DNA of 64,000 nt, taken from the NCBI RefSeq assembly GCF_004145845.1, contig NZ_SELP01000004.1, positions 186,001 to 250,000 on the forward strand. Direction: 5' to 3'. This document shows positions 7,629 through 16,475 of this stretch, one piece after another. The DNA comes from Loktanella sp. IMCC34160 (lineage in GTDB: Bacteria > Pseudomonadota > Alphaproteobacteria > Rhodobacterales > Rhodobacteraceae). Each line of letters begins with the position of its first letter. Within the stretch, counting starts at the first letter, position 1. The translations under genes and the position numbers were made by a program. The notes beneath the pieces are model-generated. The model was given only the letters and a program-made list of their open reading frames with translations, was not told the DNA's origin and did no database searches.

Positions 7629-8516
7629 TCAGTCCCGCGCGTGGCGAGTGTCGGGGTGCAGCGCCTTGCCCAGAATATGCCCGTCCTTATGGATCACCTT
7701 GGCGGCCGGACCGACGATGTCGCGGTCGGGCGCACGGGCGATTTCGGGATCTTTGCCGGGGTAATCCAGCGTCGAAAGGAAGTGGCGCATACAGTTGAGC
7801 CGGGCGCGCTTCTTGTCGTTCGACTTGACCACGGTCCAGGGCGCATCGGCGGTATCGGTATAGAAGAACATCGCCTCTTTCGCTTCGGTATAGTCGGGCC
7901 ACATGTTCAGGCTGGCCTTGTCGATCGGGGACAGTTTCCACTGTTTCAGCGGGTCGGTGGCGCGGCTGTCGAAGCGGCGCTTCTGTTCGTCCTGCGTCAC
8001 CGAGAACCAGTATTTGTAAAGCCGGATACCCGACCGGACCAGCATCCGTTCCAGCTCCGGGGTCTGGCGCATGAATTCAAGGTATTCATTGGGCTCGCAG
8101 AACCCCATGACCCGTTCGACGCCCGCGCGGTTGTACCAGCTGCGGTCATAGAACACCATTTCGCCCGAGGTCGGCAGATGTTCGATGTAGCGTTGAAAGA
8201 ACCACTGTCCCTTTTCGCCGTCCGACGGTTTGTTCAGGGCCACCACCCGCGCGGCCCGCGGGTTCAGGTGTTCGGTAAACCGCTTGATCGTGCCGCCCTT
8301 GCCCGCGGCATCGCGGCCTTCGAACAGCAGCACGAATTTCTGGCCGGTTTCCTGTGCCCAATGCTGGACCTTCAGAAGTTCGGCCTGCAGCTTGGCCTTT
8401 TCTTCCTCATAGGGTTTGCGCGCCAGCTTGGCGCGGCGGGCGGGGGTGGTCCGGGCGGCGGGCTTTTGCGCGGCGGCTTCGGGCTTGGCGGCGTCGGTCT
8501 TTGGGGCTGTCGTCAT
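7629..8516 (-). CDS. ppk2: Polyphosphate kinase 2 family protein
   Basis: The 295-residue protein has the PPK2 P-loop kinase core: Walker A in FEGRDAAGKGGTIKRF, Walker B in MVFYDRSWYNRAGVERVMGF and the lid region with RRFDSRATDPLKQWKLSPID. PPK2 enzymes move phosphate between polyphosphate and nucleotides; length and motifs fit the single-domain class I/III type. The first 35 or so residues are Ala/Lys/Thr-rich and low-complexity, probably a flexible tail. I chose the ATG at 8516 because of the upstream AGAGAGGA; a much longer in-frame reading to 8918 only runs antisense across the next gene. Confidence 0.9.
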   Translation of the reverse strand: MTTAPKTDAAKPEAAAQKPAARTTPARRAKLARKPYEEEKAKLQAELLKVQHWAQETGQKFVLLFEGRDAAGKGGTIKRFTEHLNPRAARVVALNKPSDGEKGQWFFQRYIEHLPTSGEMVFYDRSWYNRAGVERVMGFCEPNEYLEFMRQTPELERMLVRSGIRLYKYWFSVTQDEQKRRFDSRATDPLKQWKLSPIDKASLNMWPDYTEAKEAMFFYTDTADAPWTVVKSNDKKRARLNCMRHFLSTLDYPGKDPEIARAPDRDIVGPAAKVIHKDGHILGKALHPDTRHARD

Positions 8517-8609
8517 GCGGGATCCTCTCTGTTCACGGTCCCGAACCCCTAGCAGCGAAGGGGCGTTTTCGCCTTGATGTGGGTCAAGGGTCCGGGGCAG
8601 GGTCCGGCC

Positions 8610-8957
8610 ATGCGGATTTTGGACAACATCATCAGCGACCGGGGGTCGAAATACGCCGTGTCGGGCGCGCCTTGTGCCTCGGCCGAGGCGGCGCGGGCGC
8701 TGATCAAGGAGCTGTGCCGGAAGAAGAAATTCGCGCGTGCGACCCATAACACATGGGCGGTGCTGCTGCCCGAAGGCCCGCTGAAGAACGACGACGGCGA
8801 GGCCGGGGCCGGAATGGTGATCGTCCGGATGCTGGAACGCGAGGGGCTGGAGGGGCACCTGATCTGCGTCACCCGCTGGTTCGGGGGCAAGCATCTGGGC
8901 GGCGACCGGTTCCGCCACGTGCAGGACGCCGTGCGGATCTATCTGGAGCGGCTCTAG
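8610..8957 (+). CDS. YigZ/IMPACT N-terminal domain-only protein
   Basis: This 115-residue protein matches the N-terminal domain of the YigZ/IMPACT (UPF0029) family. FARATHNTWAVLL is followed by NDDGEAGAGMVIVRMLE and the characteristic ICVTRWFGGKHLGGDRFRHV near the end. Full YigZ proteins are about 200 residues with a second domain that is absent here; the stop is clean. IMPACT relatives bind translation or GCN1-like factors; the bacterial role is unsettled. The ATG at 8610 is at the family's start. It is divergent from ppk2 and overlaps the next, convergent gene by 4 bp. Confidence 0.78.
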   Translation: MRILDNIISDRGSKYAVSGAPCASAEAARALIKELCRKKKFARATHNTWAVLLPEGPLKNDDGEAGAGMVIVRMLEREGLEGHLICVTRWFGGKHLGGDRFRHVQDAVRIYLERL

Positions 8958-9220
8958 TCCCGTCTGCGCGATGCCGCGGCCCCGCCACCGGCCCAGCAGG
9001 TCAGGCCCAGAAGAAAGCCGAAGTCATACCAGCCGCCGGAATTGGGAACCCCGTAGATGCCCACGGTGTCGGAGAACCAACTGACGACAAAGGCGATGGG
9101 GGCCACGGCCCCGTCGAACAGCCCCCAGAAGAACCCGCGCGACCCTTCCACCGCAGGCGGCACCGTGGCGCAGGCCGCAAGGAGGAGGAGGGCGGAGAGG
9201 GGCAGGATGAGCTTCTTCAT
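8954..9220 (-). CDS. Small putative lipoprotein
   Basis: This 88-residue protein starts MKKLILPLSALLLLAACATV, a clear lipoprotein signal with lipobox LAAC (Cys about 17). The rest contains an aromatic-rich stretch (GFFWGLFDGAVAPIAFVVSWF), a GVPNSGGWYDFGFLLG segment and a basic tail (SRRRD), suggesting one or two membrane-associated helices. The layout is seen in short proteobacterial proteins of unknown function. The ATG at 9220 is chosen for the signal sequence; no good ribosome-binding site is visible. Its end overlaps the convergent YigZ-like gene by 4 bp. Confidence 0.7.
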   Translation of the reverse strand: MKKLILPLSALLLLAACATVPPAVEGSRGFFWGLFDGAVAPIAFVVSWFSDTVGIYGVPNSGGWYDFGFLLGLTCWAGGGAAASRRRD

Positions 9221-9509
9221 GGGAAGAAGTCTGCGGCAGAACGCCAGATCGGGCAAGTGGCATGAACCGTTATCTGACCTCGTCGGCCCCTCAAAGCATC
9301 CCATGGCACGGGCGACAAGCCCGGGCCGCGCCCGCCCCGCCCCATGGGCGGGCGCATTGCGACGGCACAAATGGCAGAATCGTTCGGGCGGGGTGGCACC
9401 ATAAAGCCCCCAAGCCCAAACCGGACAAAGCGCCCACCCCGGGCCGGGCGCGGCCTAACAGATCGAGGTGCGTTTAGCCGCGATAGTTACACAAAGATTC
9501 TGCCAATAG

Positions 9510-10244
9510 TCACTGGAACCCAGCTCGTTCATTGTCATCCTTGATACGTTGTTTCAGTTGTTCAAATCGCTCTTCCTGGCCAGAGAATGCTCGCTGCAGA
9601 TAGATCTCGAGCGCCTCAAAAACATCCAAGAGTGTATCCAGATTAACCTCGTCACCATGGCTGCCTTGGTTGGTAATCGGTCTAAGTAGGCGCAAAAATT
9701 CGGCATCCTCCTTCTTGACCAATGCGAACTGATGCAGGCGGTTTCCAAGTGAAATCCACTTGCCGTCTTTGTTGTCGGGCACGCCAAAATGAGTCAGCAT
9801 TTCTTCAATTGCGCTACGAAGACAATTTGCAGAAAGGCCTTTTCCGATCCAAAAGGCATCAAATGCTTCTTCAAGTTTCTTTCTTATTCGAGGAGGCAAG
9901 CTCTCGGGCAATGAAATGATGGAAACAGTGGGCTTAATTGCTGCAATTCGGAACCAAGTTTCATATCCTTCGGGATCGTCGAAGGAGTACTCGACCTGTC
10001 CGTGGCAGTAGAGAAATCCGACTTCGCGACAGTTTGGGTTGGAGCATTTGAGCCTTGTCGATATCCGCAACTCTATCATCTCGATATCGGACCAATCTTC
10101 GCGTTGTACCGCCATGGAGAATTCCGGATGAATTGCTTCAACTTCACCATCCGGAATCAAGGTACCTTGGTTGCATTTTGAGCACGGAAAACTGGGTAGA
10201 CGGTCTTTGGAAAAGCCATGAGACAAGGCGCTTCGATCAATCAT
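9510..10244 (-). CDS. DUF4145-like protein with N-terminal zinc-ribbon cysteines; likely acquired
   Basis: This 244-residue protein has Cys pairs at 21/24 (FPCSKCNQG) and 67/72 (KCSNPNC), plausibly a zinc ribbon. An all-helical C-terminal half contains [15 protein letters not shown] and a [32 protein letters not shown] stretch that fits the DUF4145 domain. DUF4145 proteins often occur as accessory genes near restriction or abortive-infection systems, but the function is unknown. Base composition is far below the surroundings (24 of 60 bases are G/C in 9841-9900), pointing to recent acquisition. Its ATG lies inside the last codons of rimO (8-bp overlap), so it probably uses the rimO transcript. 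Confidence 0.65.
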   Translation of the reverse strand: MIDRSALSHGFSKDRLPSFPCSKCNQGTLIPDGEVEAIHPEFSMAVQREDWSDIEMIELRISTRLKCSNPNCREVGFLYCHGQVEYSFDDPEGYETWFRIAAIKPTVSIISLPESLPPRIRKKLEEAFDAFWIGKGLSANCLRSAIEEMLTHFGVPDNKDGKWISLGNRLHQFALVKKEDAEFLRLLRPITNQGSHGDEVNLDTLLDVFEALEIYLQRAFSGQEERFEQLKQRIKDDNERAGFQ

Positions 10245-11619
10245 AGCTTTTCATTCTCCCCCACAAATCATACTCCCCCGCCTCGTCAACTTCGACCTGA
10301 ACGATCTCCCCGACGGACAGCCCCTCTGTCCCCTCGTCGATGAACAGGTTGCCGTCGATCTCGGGGGCGTCGCCTTTGGTCCGGCAGGTGGCGATGCCGT
10401 CTTCGTCGATCTCGTCCACGATCACGTCCAGGACTTTTCCAACCTTGGCGGCCAGTTTCGCCTCGGAAATCGTCTGTGATTTTTCCATAAACCGATCCCA
10501 GCGGTCCTGCTTGACCTCGTCCGGCACATGGTCGGGCAGGTCGTTGGACCGGGCCCCGGCGACGTTTTCGTATTGAAAGCAGCCGACCCGATCCAGCTGC
10601 GCTTCGTCCAGCCAGTCCAGCAGGGTCTGGAATTCTTCCTCTGTCTCGCCGGGGTAGCCGACGATGAAGGTGGACCGCAGGGTGATATCGGGGCAATCCC
10701 GCCGCCACGCCGCAATCTCGTCCAGCGTTTTCGCCGCCGCCGCGGGCCGCGCCATCCGTCGCAGCGTCTCGGGGTGGGCATGCTGGAACGGGATGTCCAG
10801 ATAGGGCAGCACCAGCCCCTCGGCCATCAGGGGGATCAGGTTGCGCACATGCGGGTAGGGATAGACATAGTGCAGCCGCACCCACGCCCCCAGCGACCCC
10901 AGATCGCGGGCCAGATCGGTGATATGGGCCCGGTGTCCCCGGTCCTCGGCATGTTTGATATCCACCCCATAGGCCGAGGTGTCCTGGCTGATCACCAGAA
11001 GTTCCTTCACCCCCGCCTCGACCAGCTTTTCCGCCTCGCGGATCACCGCATGGGCCGGACGCGACGCCAACCGTCCGCGCATGTCGGGGATGATGCAGAA
11101 CTTGCACTTGTGGTTACAGCCTTCGGAAATTTTCAGATAGCTGTAGTGGCGCGGCGTCAGGCTGACGCCGGAGGCAGGCAGCAGGTCGATGAACGGGTCC
11201 GGATCGGGCGGTACGGCCCCATGCACCGCGTCCAGCACCTGTTCGTATTGGTGCGGCCCGGTCACGGCCAGAACGCGCGGATGCACCCCGGTGATATATT
11301 CCGGTTCCGCCCCAAGGCAGCCGGTGACGATCACCTTGCCATTCTCGGTCAGCGCCTCGCCGATCGCTTCAAGGCTTTCCGCCTTGGCGCTGTCCAGAAA
11401 CCCGCAGGTGTTGACGATCACCGCGTCGGCCCCGGCGTAATCGGGGCTGATCGCATAGCCTTCGGCGCGCAGCCGGGTCAGGATGCGTTCGCTGTCCACC
11501 AGCGCCTTGGGGCAGCCAAGGCTGACCATGCCGATGGTTGGCTGGCCGGGGCGGGCGGTTTCCGTGATCCGGGCGCGGGGCGCAAGGTCGGGGCGGAGAT
11601 TGGGCGGGTTCTGGGACAT
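10237..11619 (-). CDS. rimO: Ribosomal protein S12 methylthiotransferase RimO
   Basis: The 460-residue radical-SAM methylthiotransferase has the N-terminal cluster cysteines C36, C72 and C101 ([28 protein letters not shown]), the radical-SAM motif CNHKCKFC (168-175) followed by [12 protein letters not shown], and a C-terminal TRAM domain. The MRGRLASRP context is RimO-like, so I call RimO rather than MiaB. It adds a methylthio group to an aspartate of ribosomal protein S12. The final codons overlap the start of the AT-rich DUF4145-like gene. It is divergent from the LysR gene. Confidence 0.92.
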   Translation of the reverse strand: MSQNPPNLRPDLAPRARITETARPGQPTIGMVSLGCPKALVDSERILTRLRAEGYAISPDYAGADAVIVNTCGFLDSAKAESLEAIGEALTENGKVIVTGCLGAEPEYITGVHPRVLAVTGPHQYEQVLDAVHGAVPPDPDPFIDLLPASGVSLTPRHYSYLKISEGCNHKCKFCIIPDMRGRLASRPAHAVIREAEKLVEAGVKELLVISQDTSAYGVDIKHAEDRGHRAHITDLARDLGSLGAWVRLHYVYPYPHVRNLIPLMAEGLVLPYLDIPFQHAHPETLRRMARPAAAAKTLDEIAAWRRDCPDITLRSTFIVGYPGETEEEFQTLLDWLDEAQLDRVGCFQYENVAGARSNDLPDHVPDEVKQDRWDRFMEKSQTISEAKLAAKVGKVLDVIVDEIDEDGIATCRTKGDAPEIDGNLFIDEGTEGLSVGEIVQVEVDEAGEYDLWGRMKSYD

Positions 11620-11702
11620 GGCCGCCCTATAGTGCAGCGCGGGCCATCGGGGAAGGGGCGAAAGCGCTTGCGCCTGCCCGCGCGTTCGTTCCAGATCGGC
11701 CC

Positions 11703-12593
11703 ATGGCGCAGTTTAACTTCAAGCATGTTCAGGCCTTCGTGACCGTCGCGGACCTTGGCAATTTCCGCCGCGCGGCAGAGCGGCTGAACACCACGCAACC
11801 GAATATCTCGAACCGGATATCGCAGTTGGAACACCAGCTGGGCGACCGGCTGTTTGACCGCGATGCAGGCTCTGTCCTGCTGACCCGCAAGGGGGCGGCC
11901 CTGTTGCCCCATGGCCGCGCGATCCTGCGGGCGGTGGATGATATGGTGCAGGCGAACGGCCGGGCCGATCTGTTCGATGGTGTCCTGCGCCTTGGGGTCA
12001 GCGAATTGGTCGCGCAGACATGGCTGCGTCCCTTCCTGATGCGCTTCAAAGAGGCGTTTCCGGCGGTCGATGTGGAACTGACCGTGGACCTGAGCGCGAA
12101 CCTGACCCGTGCGCTGGCCGAGCGGGACCTGGACCTGACCTTTCAAAGCGGCCCCTTCGACATCGCCGCCCGGCGCGAGCTGCCGCTGGGCCAGTCGCCC
12201 TATGTCTGGGTCGTGGCAGCGGGTCAGCCCGGCCTGCCAGACCCGCTGACCGCGCGGGATTTGGCCGCACAGCCGATCCTGACCCACGCCCGGGGCACCG
12301 CCCCGTTCCTGCAATTGGAACAGCATTTCCGCGACGCGGGCTGTCCGGCCCGTCTGGTCCCCTCGTCCAATATCGCCGCCTGCCTGCATCTGGCGATGGA
12401 CGGGCTGGGTCTGGCTTGTCTGCCCGCCGCCATGGTGGCCGATCCGATCGCGGCGGGGCGTCTGCGCCGGATCGACTATGGCTGGACCCCCGAAGACCTG
12501 GCGTTTGCCGCCCGGTGGAACAATGACCCGACGCCGCCCTACATTCGTACCGCCGCAGACATCGCGCAGGGGCTGTTCCCGCCGGAAGGATAA
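11703..12593 (+). CDS. LysR family transcriptional regulator
   Basis: The 296-residue protein has a typical LysR winged HTH at residues 1-65 ([38 protein letters not shown]) and a periplasmic-binding-protein-like effector domain after about 90. It lies directly upstream of hyuA-hyuB and an FAD oxidoreductase on the same strand, with a LysR-type palindrome in the 90-bp gap, so it is the likely regulator of that unit. The effector may be the pathway substrate. No strong Shine-Dalgarno sequence is visible before its ATG. Confidence 0.88.
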   Translation: MAQFNFKHVQAFVTVADLGNFRRAAERLNTTQPNISNRISQLEHQLGDRLFDRDAGSVLLTRKGAALLPHGRAILRAVDDMVQANGRADLFDGVLRLGVSELVAQTWLRPFLMRFKEAFPAVDVELTVDLSANLTRALAERDLDLTFQSGPFDIAARRELPLGQSPYVWVVAAGQPGLPDPLTARDLAAQPILTHARGTAPFLQLEQHFRDAGCPARLVPSSNIAACLHLAMDGLGLACLPAAMVADPIAAGRLRRIDYGWTPEDLAFAARWNNDPTPPYIRTAADIAQGLFPPEG

Positions 12594-12602
12594 GCATTCC
12601 TG

Positions 12603-12620
12603 ATTGCGGCAATCCGCAAT
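12603..12620. promoter_or_regulatory. Candidate LysR-type operator upstream of hyuA
   Basis: This is a perfect 7-bp inverted repeat, ATTGCGG-CAAT-CCGCAAT, containing a T-N11-A pattern expected of LysR boxes. It lies between the LysR gene stop and the hyuA start, about 64 bp before the ATG at 12684. Confidence 0.6.
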
Positions 12621-12683
12621 GTGGATTTTTCCTGATCGAACAATGCGGCTAGTCTACTCCGGAATCGAATTGCGAGGGTGACA

Positions 12684-14765
12684 ATGGCACGGGACGGAAT
12701 ACGGCTGGGCGCGGATATCGGCGGAACCTTTACGGACGTGGTTCTGGACGTGGGCGCGGACCGGTATTCTACCAAGGTGCTGACGACCTATTCTGCGCCC
12801 GAAGACGCGATCATCGAGGGGATGCACCGGGTCTGCGCCAAGGCCGGGATCACCCCTGACCAAATCGGCCAGATCATCCACGGCACGACCCTTGCCACCA
12901 ACGCGCTGATCGAACGGCGCGGGGCAAAGACCGCGCTGATCACCACCCAAGGGTTCCGCGACGTGATCGAGATGCGGACCGAAAGCCGGTTTGAGCAATA
13001 CGACCTGAACCTGACCCTGCCAGAGCCGCTTTTGCCCCGGAACCGCCGATATACCGTGGCCGAGCGGATGGATGCGCAGGGCAATGTCCTGATCCCCCTG
13101 GACCGGGCCGAGGTCGAGGCGCTGGCCGATGATCTTGCCGCCGCCGGCTATGACAGCGTCGCGGTGGGGCTGCTGCATTCCTATGTGAACGACGCCCATG
13201 AACGGATGGTGGCCGAGGTTTTGGCGGAAAAGCTGCCCGGCGTGATGGTCTCCATATCGTCGCAGGTCAGCCCGCAGATGCGGGAATACGAACGGTTCAA
13301 CACGACCATCGCCAACGCCTATATCAAGCCGTTGATGAAGTCCTACCTTGGGCGGCTGAAGGGCCGTCTGGCGACGGAGGGGGCCGATTGCCCGGTGTTC
13401 CTGATGCATTCGGGTGGCGGGATCATAGATATCGACACCGCCGCCGATTTCCCGGTGCGGCTGGTGGAAAGCGGTCCGGCGGGTGGCGCGGTCTTTGCCG
13501 CCGACATCGCCGCACGGCACGGGCTGGACAAGGTTCTGTCCTTCGACATGGGCGGCACCACGGCCAAGATCTGCCTGATCAAAAACCGCGCCCCGAAAAC
13601 TGCCCGCGTGTTCGAGGTCGCCCGCACCTACCGGTTCAAGAAAGGGTCGGGGATGCCTATTTCGATCCCGGTGATCGACATGGTGGAAATTGGCGCGGGC
13701 GGCGGGTCGCTCGCCCATGTGGACTTGATGGGGCAGATTCGGGTCGGCCCGGAAAGCGCGGGGTCCGAACCGGGGCCGGCCTGTTATGGCCGGGGCGGGG
13801 ACAAGCCAGCCGTGACCGACGCTGATCTGGTCCTTGGCAAACTGGACCCTGACAATTTCGCGGGCGGGACGATCCCGCTGTATCCCGACAGGTCGCGCGC
13901 CGCGCTCACGGCCCATCTGGGCGACCGTCTGGATATGGACCCGGTCGAAGCGGCCTGGGGCCTGGCCGAAGTGGTCGACGAAAACATGGCCAATGCCGCC
14001 CGCGTGCACGCCGTCGAAAATGGCGAGGATCTGAGCGAATACACGATGATCGCCTTCGGCGGCGCGGCCCCCCTGCACGCCGCCCGCCTGTGCGAAAAGC
14101 TGGGCATCGACCGCTGCCTGATCCCGCAGGGGGCCGGGGTCGGCTCTGCCATCGGGTTCTTGCGCGCGCCCTTCAGTTTCGAGGCAAACCGGTCCGTTTT
14201 CATGAAGATCGGCGCCTTCGATCCCGACCGGGTCAAGGCGCTGTTCGCCGAGATGGAGGAGGAGGCGCAGGGATTTGTCCGGTCCTGCGATGCCAAGGCC
14301 GATATCCTGACTGAACATAAGGTCTATATGCGCTATTCCGGGCAGGGCTGGGAAATTCCCGTGCCCCTGACCCCCGAACAGGCGCATGCCCCGGACGCCG
14401 CCACCTTCCTGCGGCTGTTCGAAGAGGATTATGCCAAGCTGTTCGGACGGTCCGTCGATGGGATGGAGGCGGAAATCACCGTGTGGTCGGTCAACGCCAC
14501 CACGCCCTTGCCCCCGGTCGATCCCGCCGCCGATGTGGCCGACGCGGGCCAGCCCGCCGCGACGGGGCAGCGCGAGTTGTTCGATGCGGCACTGGGCCGG
14601 GCGGACACTGCGGCCATCTATCCCCGCGCCGGAATGCAGCCGGGCAGCCACGCAGACGGCCCCGCCCTGATCACCGAAGATGAAACGACCGTGGTCGTGC
14701 CGTCCAGCCGCCGGGCCCGCGCCCTGTCGGACGGTACCATCGACCTGAACGTGAAAGGGGCCTGA
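12684..14765 (+). CDS. hyuA: Hydantoinase/oxoprolinase family protein, HyuA-type subunit
   Basis: The 693-residue protein belongs to the ATP-dependent hydantoinase A / 5-oxoprolinase family. It opens with the actin-like phosphate-binding motif LGADIGGTFTDVVLD, has IIHGTTLATNALIERRGAKTALITT, a central HSGGGIIDIDTAADFPVRLVESGPAGG, FDMGGTTAKICLI, and a C-terminal domain after about 500. With HyuB it would open cyclic amides (hydantoins, N-methylhydantoin, oxoproline or related rings) using ATP; the substrate is not readable. The ATG at 12684 is preceded by GAGGGTG; a GTG two codons earlier is possible. hyuB follows after 3 bp. Confidence 0.87.
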   Translation: MARDGIRLGADIGGTFTDVVLDVGADRYSTKVLTTYSAPEDAIIEGMHRVCAKAGITPDQIGQIIHGTTLATNALIERRGAKTALITTQGFRDVIEMRTESRFEQYDLNLTLPEPLLPRNRRYTVAERMDAQGNVLIPLDRAEVEALADDLAAAGYDSVAVGLLHSYVNDAHERMVAEVLAEKLPGVMVSISSQVSPQMREYERFNTTIANAYIKPLMKSYLGRLKGRLATEGADCPVFLMHSGGGIIDIDTAADFPVRLVESGPAGGAVFAADIAARHGLDKVLSFDMGGTTAKICLIKNRAPKTARVFEVARTYRFKKGSGMPISIPVIDMVEIGAGGGSLAHVDLMGQIRVGPESAGSEPGPACYGRGGDKPAVTDADLVLGKLDPDNFAGGTIPLYPDRSRAALTAHLGDRLDMDPVEAAWGLAEVVDENMANAARVHAVENGEDLSEYTMIAFGGAAPLHAARLCEKLGIDRCLIPQGAGVGSAIGFLRAPFSFEANRSVFMKIGAFDPDRVKALFAEMEEEAQGFVRSCDAKADILTEHKVYMRYSGQGWEIPVPLTPEQAHAPDAATFLRLFEEDYAKLFGRSVDGMEAEITVWSVNATTPLPPVDPAADVADAGQPAATGQRELFDAALGRADTAAIYPRAGMQPGSHADGPALITEDETTVVVPSSRRARALSDGTIDLNVKGA

Positions 14766-14768
14766 GCC

Positions 14769-16475
14769 ATGACCCAACCGTCCAAAGTCGCCTATCAGGT
14801 CATGTGGAACCGCCTAATCTCCGTCGTGGAAGAACAGGCACAGGCGCTGGTGCGCACCGCCTTCTCAACCTCGGTCCGCGAGGCGGGCGACCTGTCCGCC
14901 GGGGTCTATAACGAGGCGGGCCAAATGCTGGCGCAGGCGGTGACCGGCACCCCCGGCCACGTCAACGCCATGGCCGACGCGGTGCCGCATTTCATCCGCC
15001 GGATCGGCGCCGACAACATGGCCGAAGGCGATATCTATATCACCAACGACCCGTGGGAAGGCACCGGCCACCTGCACGATATCACCGTGGTCACGCCCTC
15101 CTTCCACCAGGGCCGGCATGTGGGGTTCTTTGCCTGCACCGCCCATATCGTCGATATCGGCGGGCGCGGGTTTGGCGCCGATGCGAACTCGGTCTACGAG
15201 GAAGGCCTTTATATCCCGATCATGAAATTCGCGGACCGGGGCAAGGTGGACCAGACCCTGATTCGGATCATCCGGGGCAATGTGCGCGAACCAGATCAGC
15301 TGGTTGGGGACATCTACGCGCTGGCGACCTGTAACGACATTGGTCATCGCCGGTTGATCGACATGATGCAGGAATTCGGGCTGGCGGATCTGGCCGGGAT
15401 TTCCGACTTCATCCTGACCAATTCGCGCCGCGCCACGCTGGACCGGATCAACGCCCTGAAACCGGGCGTGGCCGATGGGCACATGCGGATCGACGGCTAT
15501 TCCAACCCGGTGGACCTGAAGGTGCGGCTGACCATCGAAAAGGATCGCATCCTGTGTGACTGGGACGGGACAAGCGGGCTGGACAAGAAGGGCATCAACG
15601 TGCCGCTTGTCTATACCAAGGCCTACGCCTGCTATGCGCTGAAATGCGCCATCGCTCCGGAGATACCGAACAACGCTGCCAGCCTCGCCCCGTTCGAGGT
15701 GGTCGCGCCCGAGGACAGCATCGTCAACGCCCGGCATCCGGCCCCCGTGGCCCTGCGCCATGTGATCGGTCACATGGTCCCGGACACGGTCTATGACGCG
15801 CTGGACAAGCTGTTGCCCGATACGGTGCCTGCCGAAGGGGCGGGGTGCCTGTGCAACTTCCAGGTCTCGCTGCGCCCGCGCACCGACGCCCCCGCGCCGA
15901 AATCGGCCGTCCGGGCCGAGGTGCTGACCTTCAACTCTGGCGGATCGGGGGCGCGGCCCACGCTGGACGGGATGAACGCCACCGCCTTTCCGTCCGGCGT
16001 GATGACCATGCCGGTCGAGGCGACCGAGCAGGTCGGCCCGGTCATCATCTGGCGCAAGGAACTGCGGCCCGACAGCGGCGGCGCGGGCAAGTCGCGCGGC
16101 GGCTTGGGTCAATTCATGGAAGTTGGCGCGCGCGACGGCCACGAGTTTGACATTCAGGCGATGTTCGACAGGGTCAACCACCCGGCCCGCGGCCGGCGCG
16201 GCGGGGCCGAAGGCGCCCCCACGACAATCGGTCAGGACGACGGCACCCCGATGAAGGGCAAGGGCAAGCAATTCGTTCCGCACGGCCGCCGCGTTCTGAT
16301 GGCCTTCCCCGGTGGGGCGGGCTATGGCCCCGCGTCCAAACGCGATCCGGCACAGGTCCGCCGCGACCTTGCACTGGGCTATATCAGCGCCGAGGTCGCC
16401 GCCCGTGACTACGGGCTTGATCGGGCCGAGATTGACGCCATTCTGGCCCGCGCGCGCATGGGAGAGGTGTTCTGA
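14769..16475 (+). CDS. hyuB: Hydantoinase B/oxoprolinase family protein, HyuB-type subunit
   Basis: The 568-residue partner of HyuA shows the family landmarks TAFSTSVREAGDLSAGVYNEAG, GTPGHVNAM near residue 60, ITNDPWEGTGHLHDITVVTP, and the C-terminal Gly/Arg-rich DSGGAGKSRGGLGQFMEVG and GGAGYGPASKRDP. The two subunits form a cytoplasmic complex that hydrolyses a cyclic amide with ATP. It sits 3 bp after hyuA, and its stop shares a base with the start of the following oxidoreductase gene (TGATG), which argues for one polycistronic, coupled pathway unit. Confidence 0.88.
   Translation: MTQPSKVAYQVMWNRLISVVEEQAQALVRTAFSTSVREAGDLSAGVYNEAGQMLAQAVTGTPGHVNAMADAVPHFIRRIGADNMAEGDIYITNDPWEGTGHLHDITVVTPSFHQGRHVGFFACTAHIVDIGGRGFGADANSVYEEGLYIPIMKFADRGKVDQTLIRIIRGNVREPDQLVGDIYALATCNDIGHRRLIDMMQEFGLADLAGISDFILTNSRRATLDRINALKPGVADGHMRIDGYSNPVDLKVRLTIEKDRILCDWDGTSGLDKKGINVPLVYTKAYACYALKCAIAPEIPNNAASLAPFEVVAPEDSIVNARHPAPVALRHVIGHMVPDTVYDALDKLLPDTVPAEGAGCLCNFQVSLRPRTDAPAPKSAVRAEVLTFNSGGSGARPTLDGMNATAFPSGVMTMPVEATEQVGPVIIWRKELRPDSGGAGKSRGGLGQFMEVGARDGHEFDIQAMFDRVNHPARGRRGGAEGAPTTIGQDDGTPMKGKGKQFVPHGRRVLMAFPGGAGYGPASKRDPAQVRRDLALGYISAEVAARDYGLDRAEIDAILARARMGEVF

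Noticed and set aside
9338-9355. Rho-independent terminator at the GC hairpin before the acquired gene
   Set aside because: The stem is good but no T-run follows on either strand.
12654-14777. A 707-residue frame on the minus strand opposite hyuA
   Set aside because: No family features; it mirrors hyuA codon structure and has His/Gly/Arg-rich composition typical of antisense GC frames.
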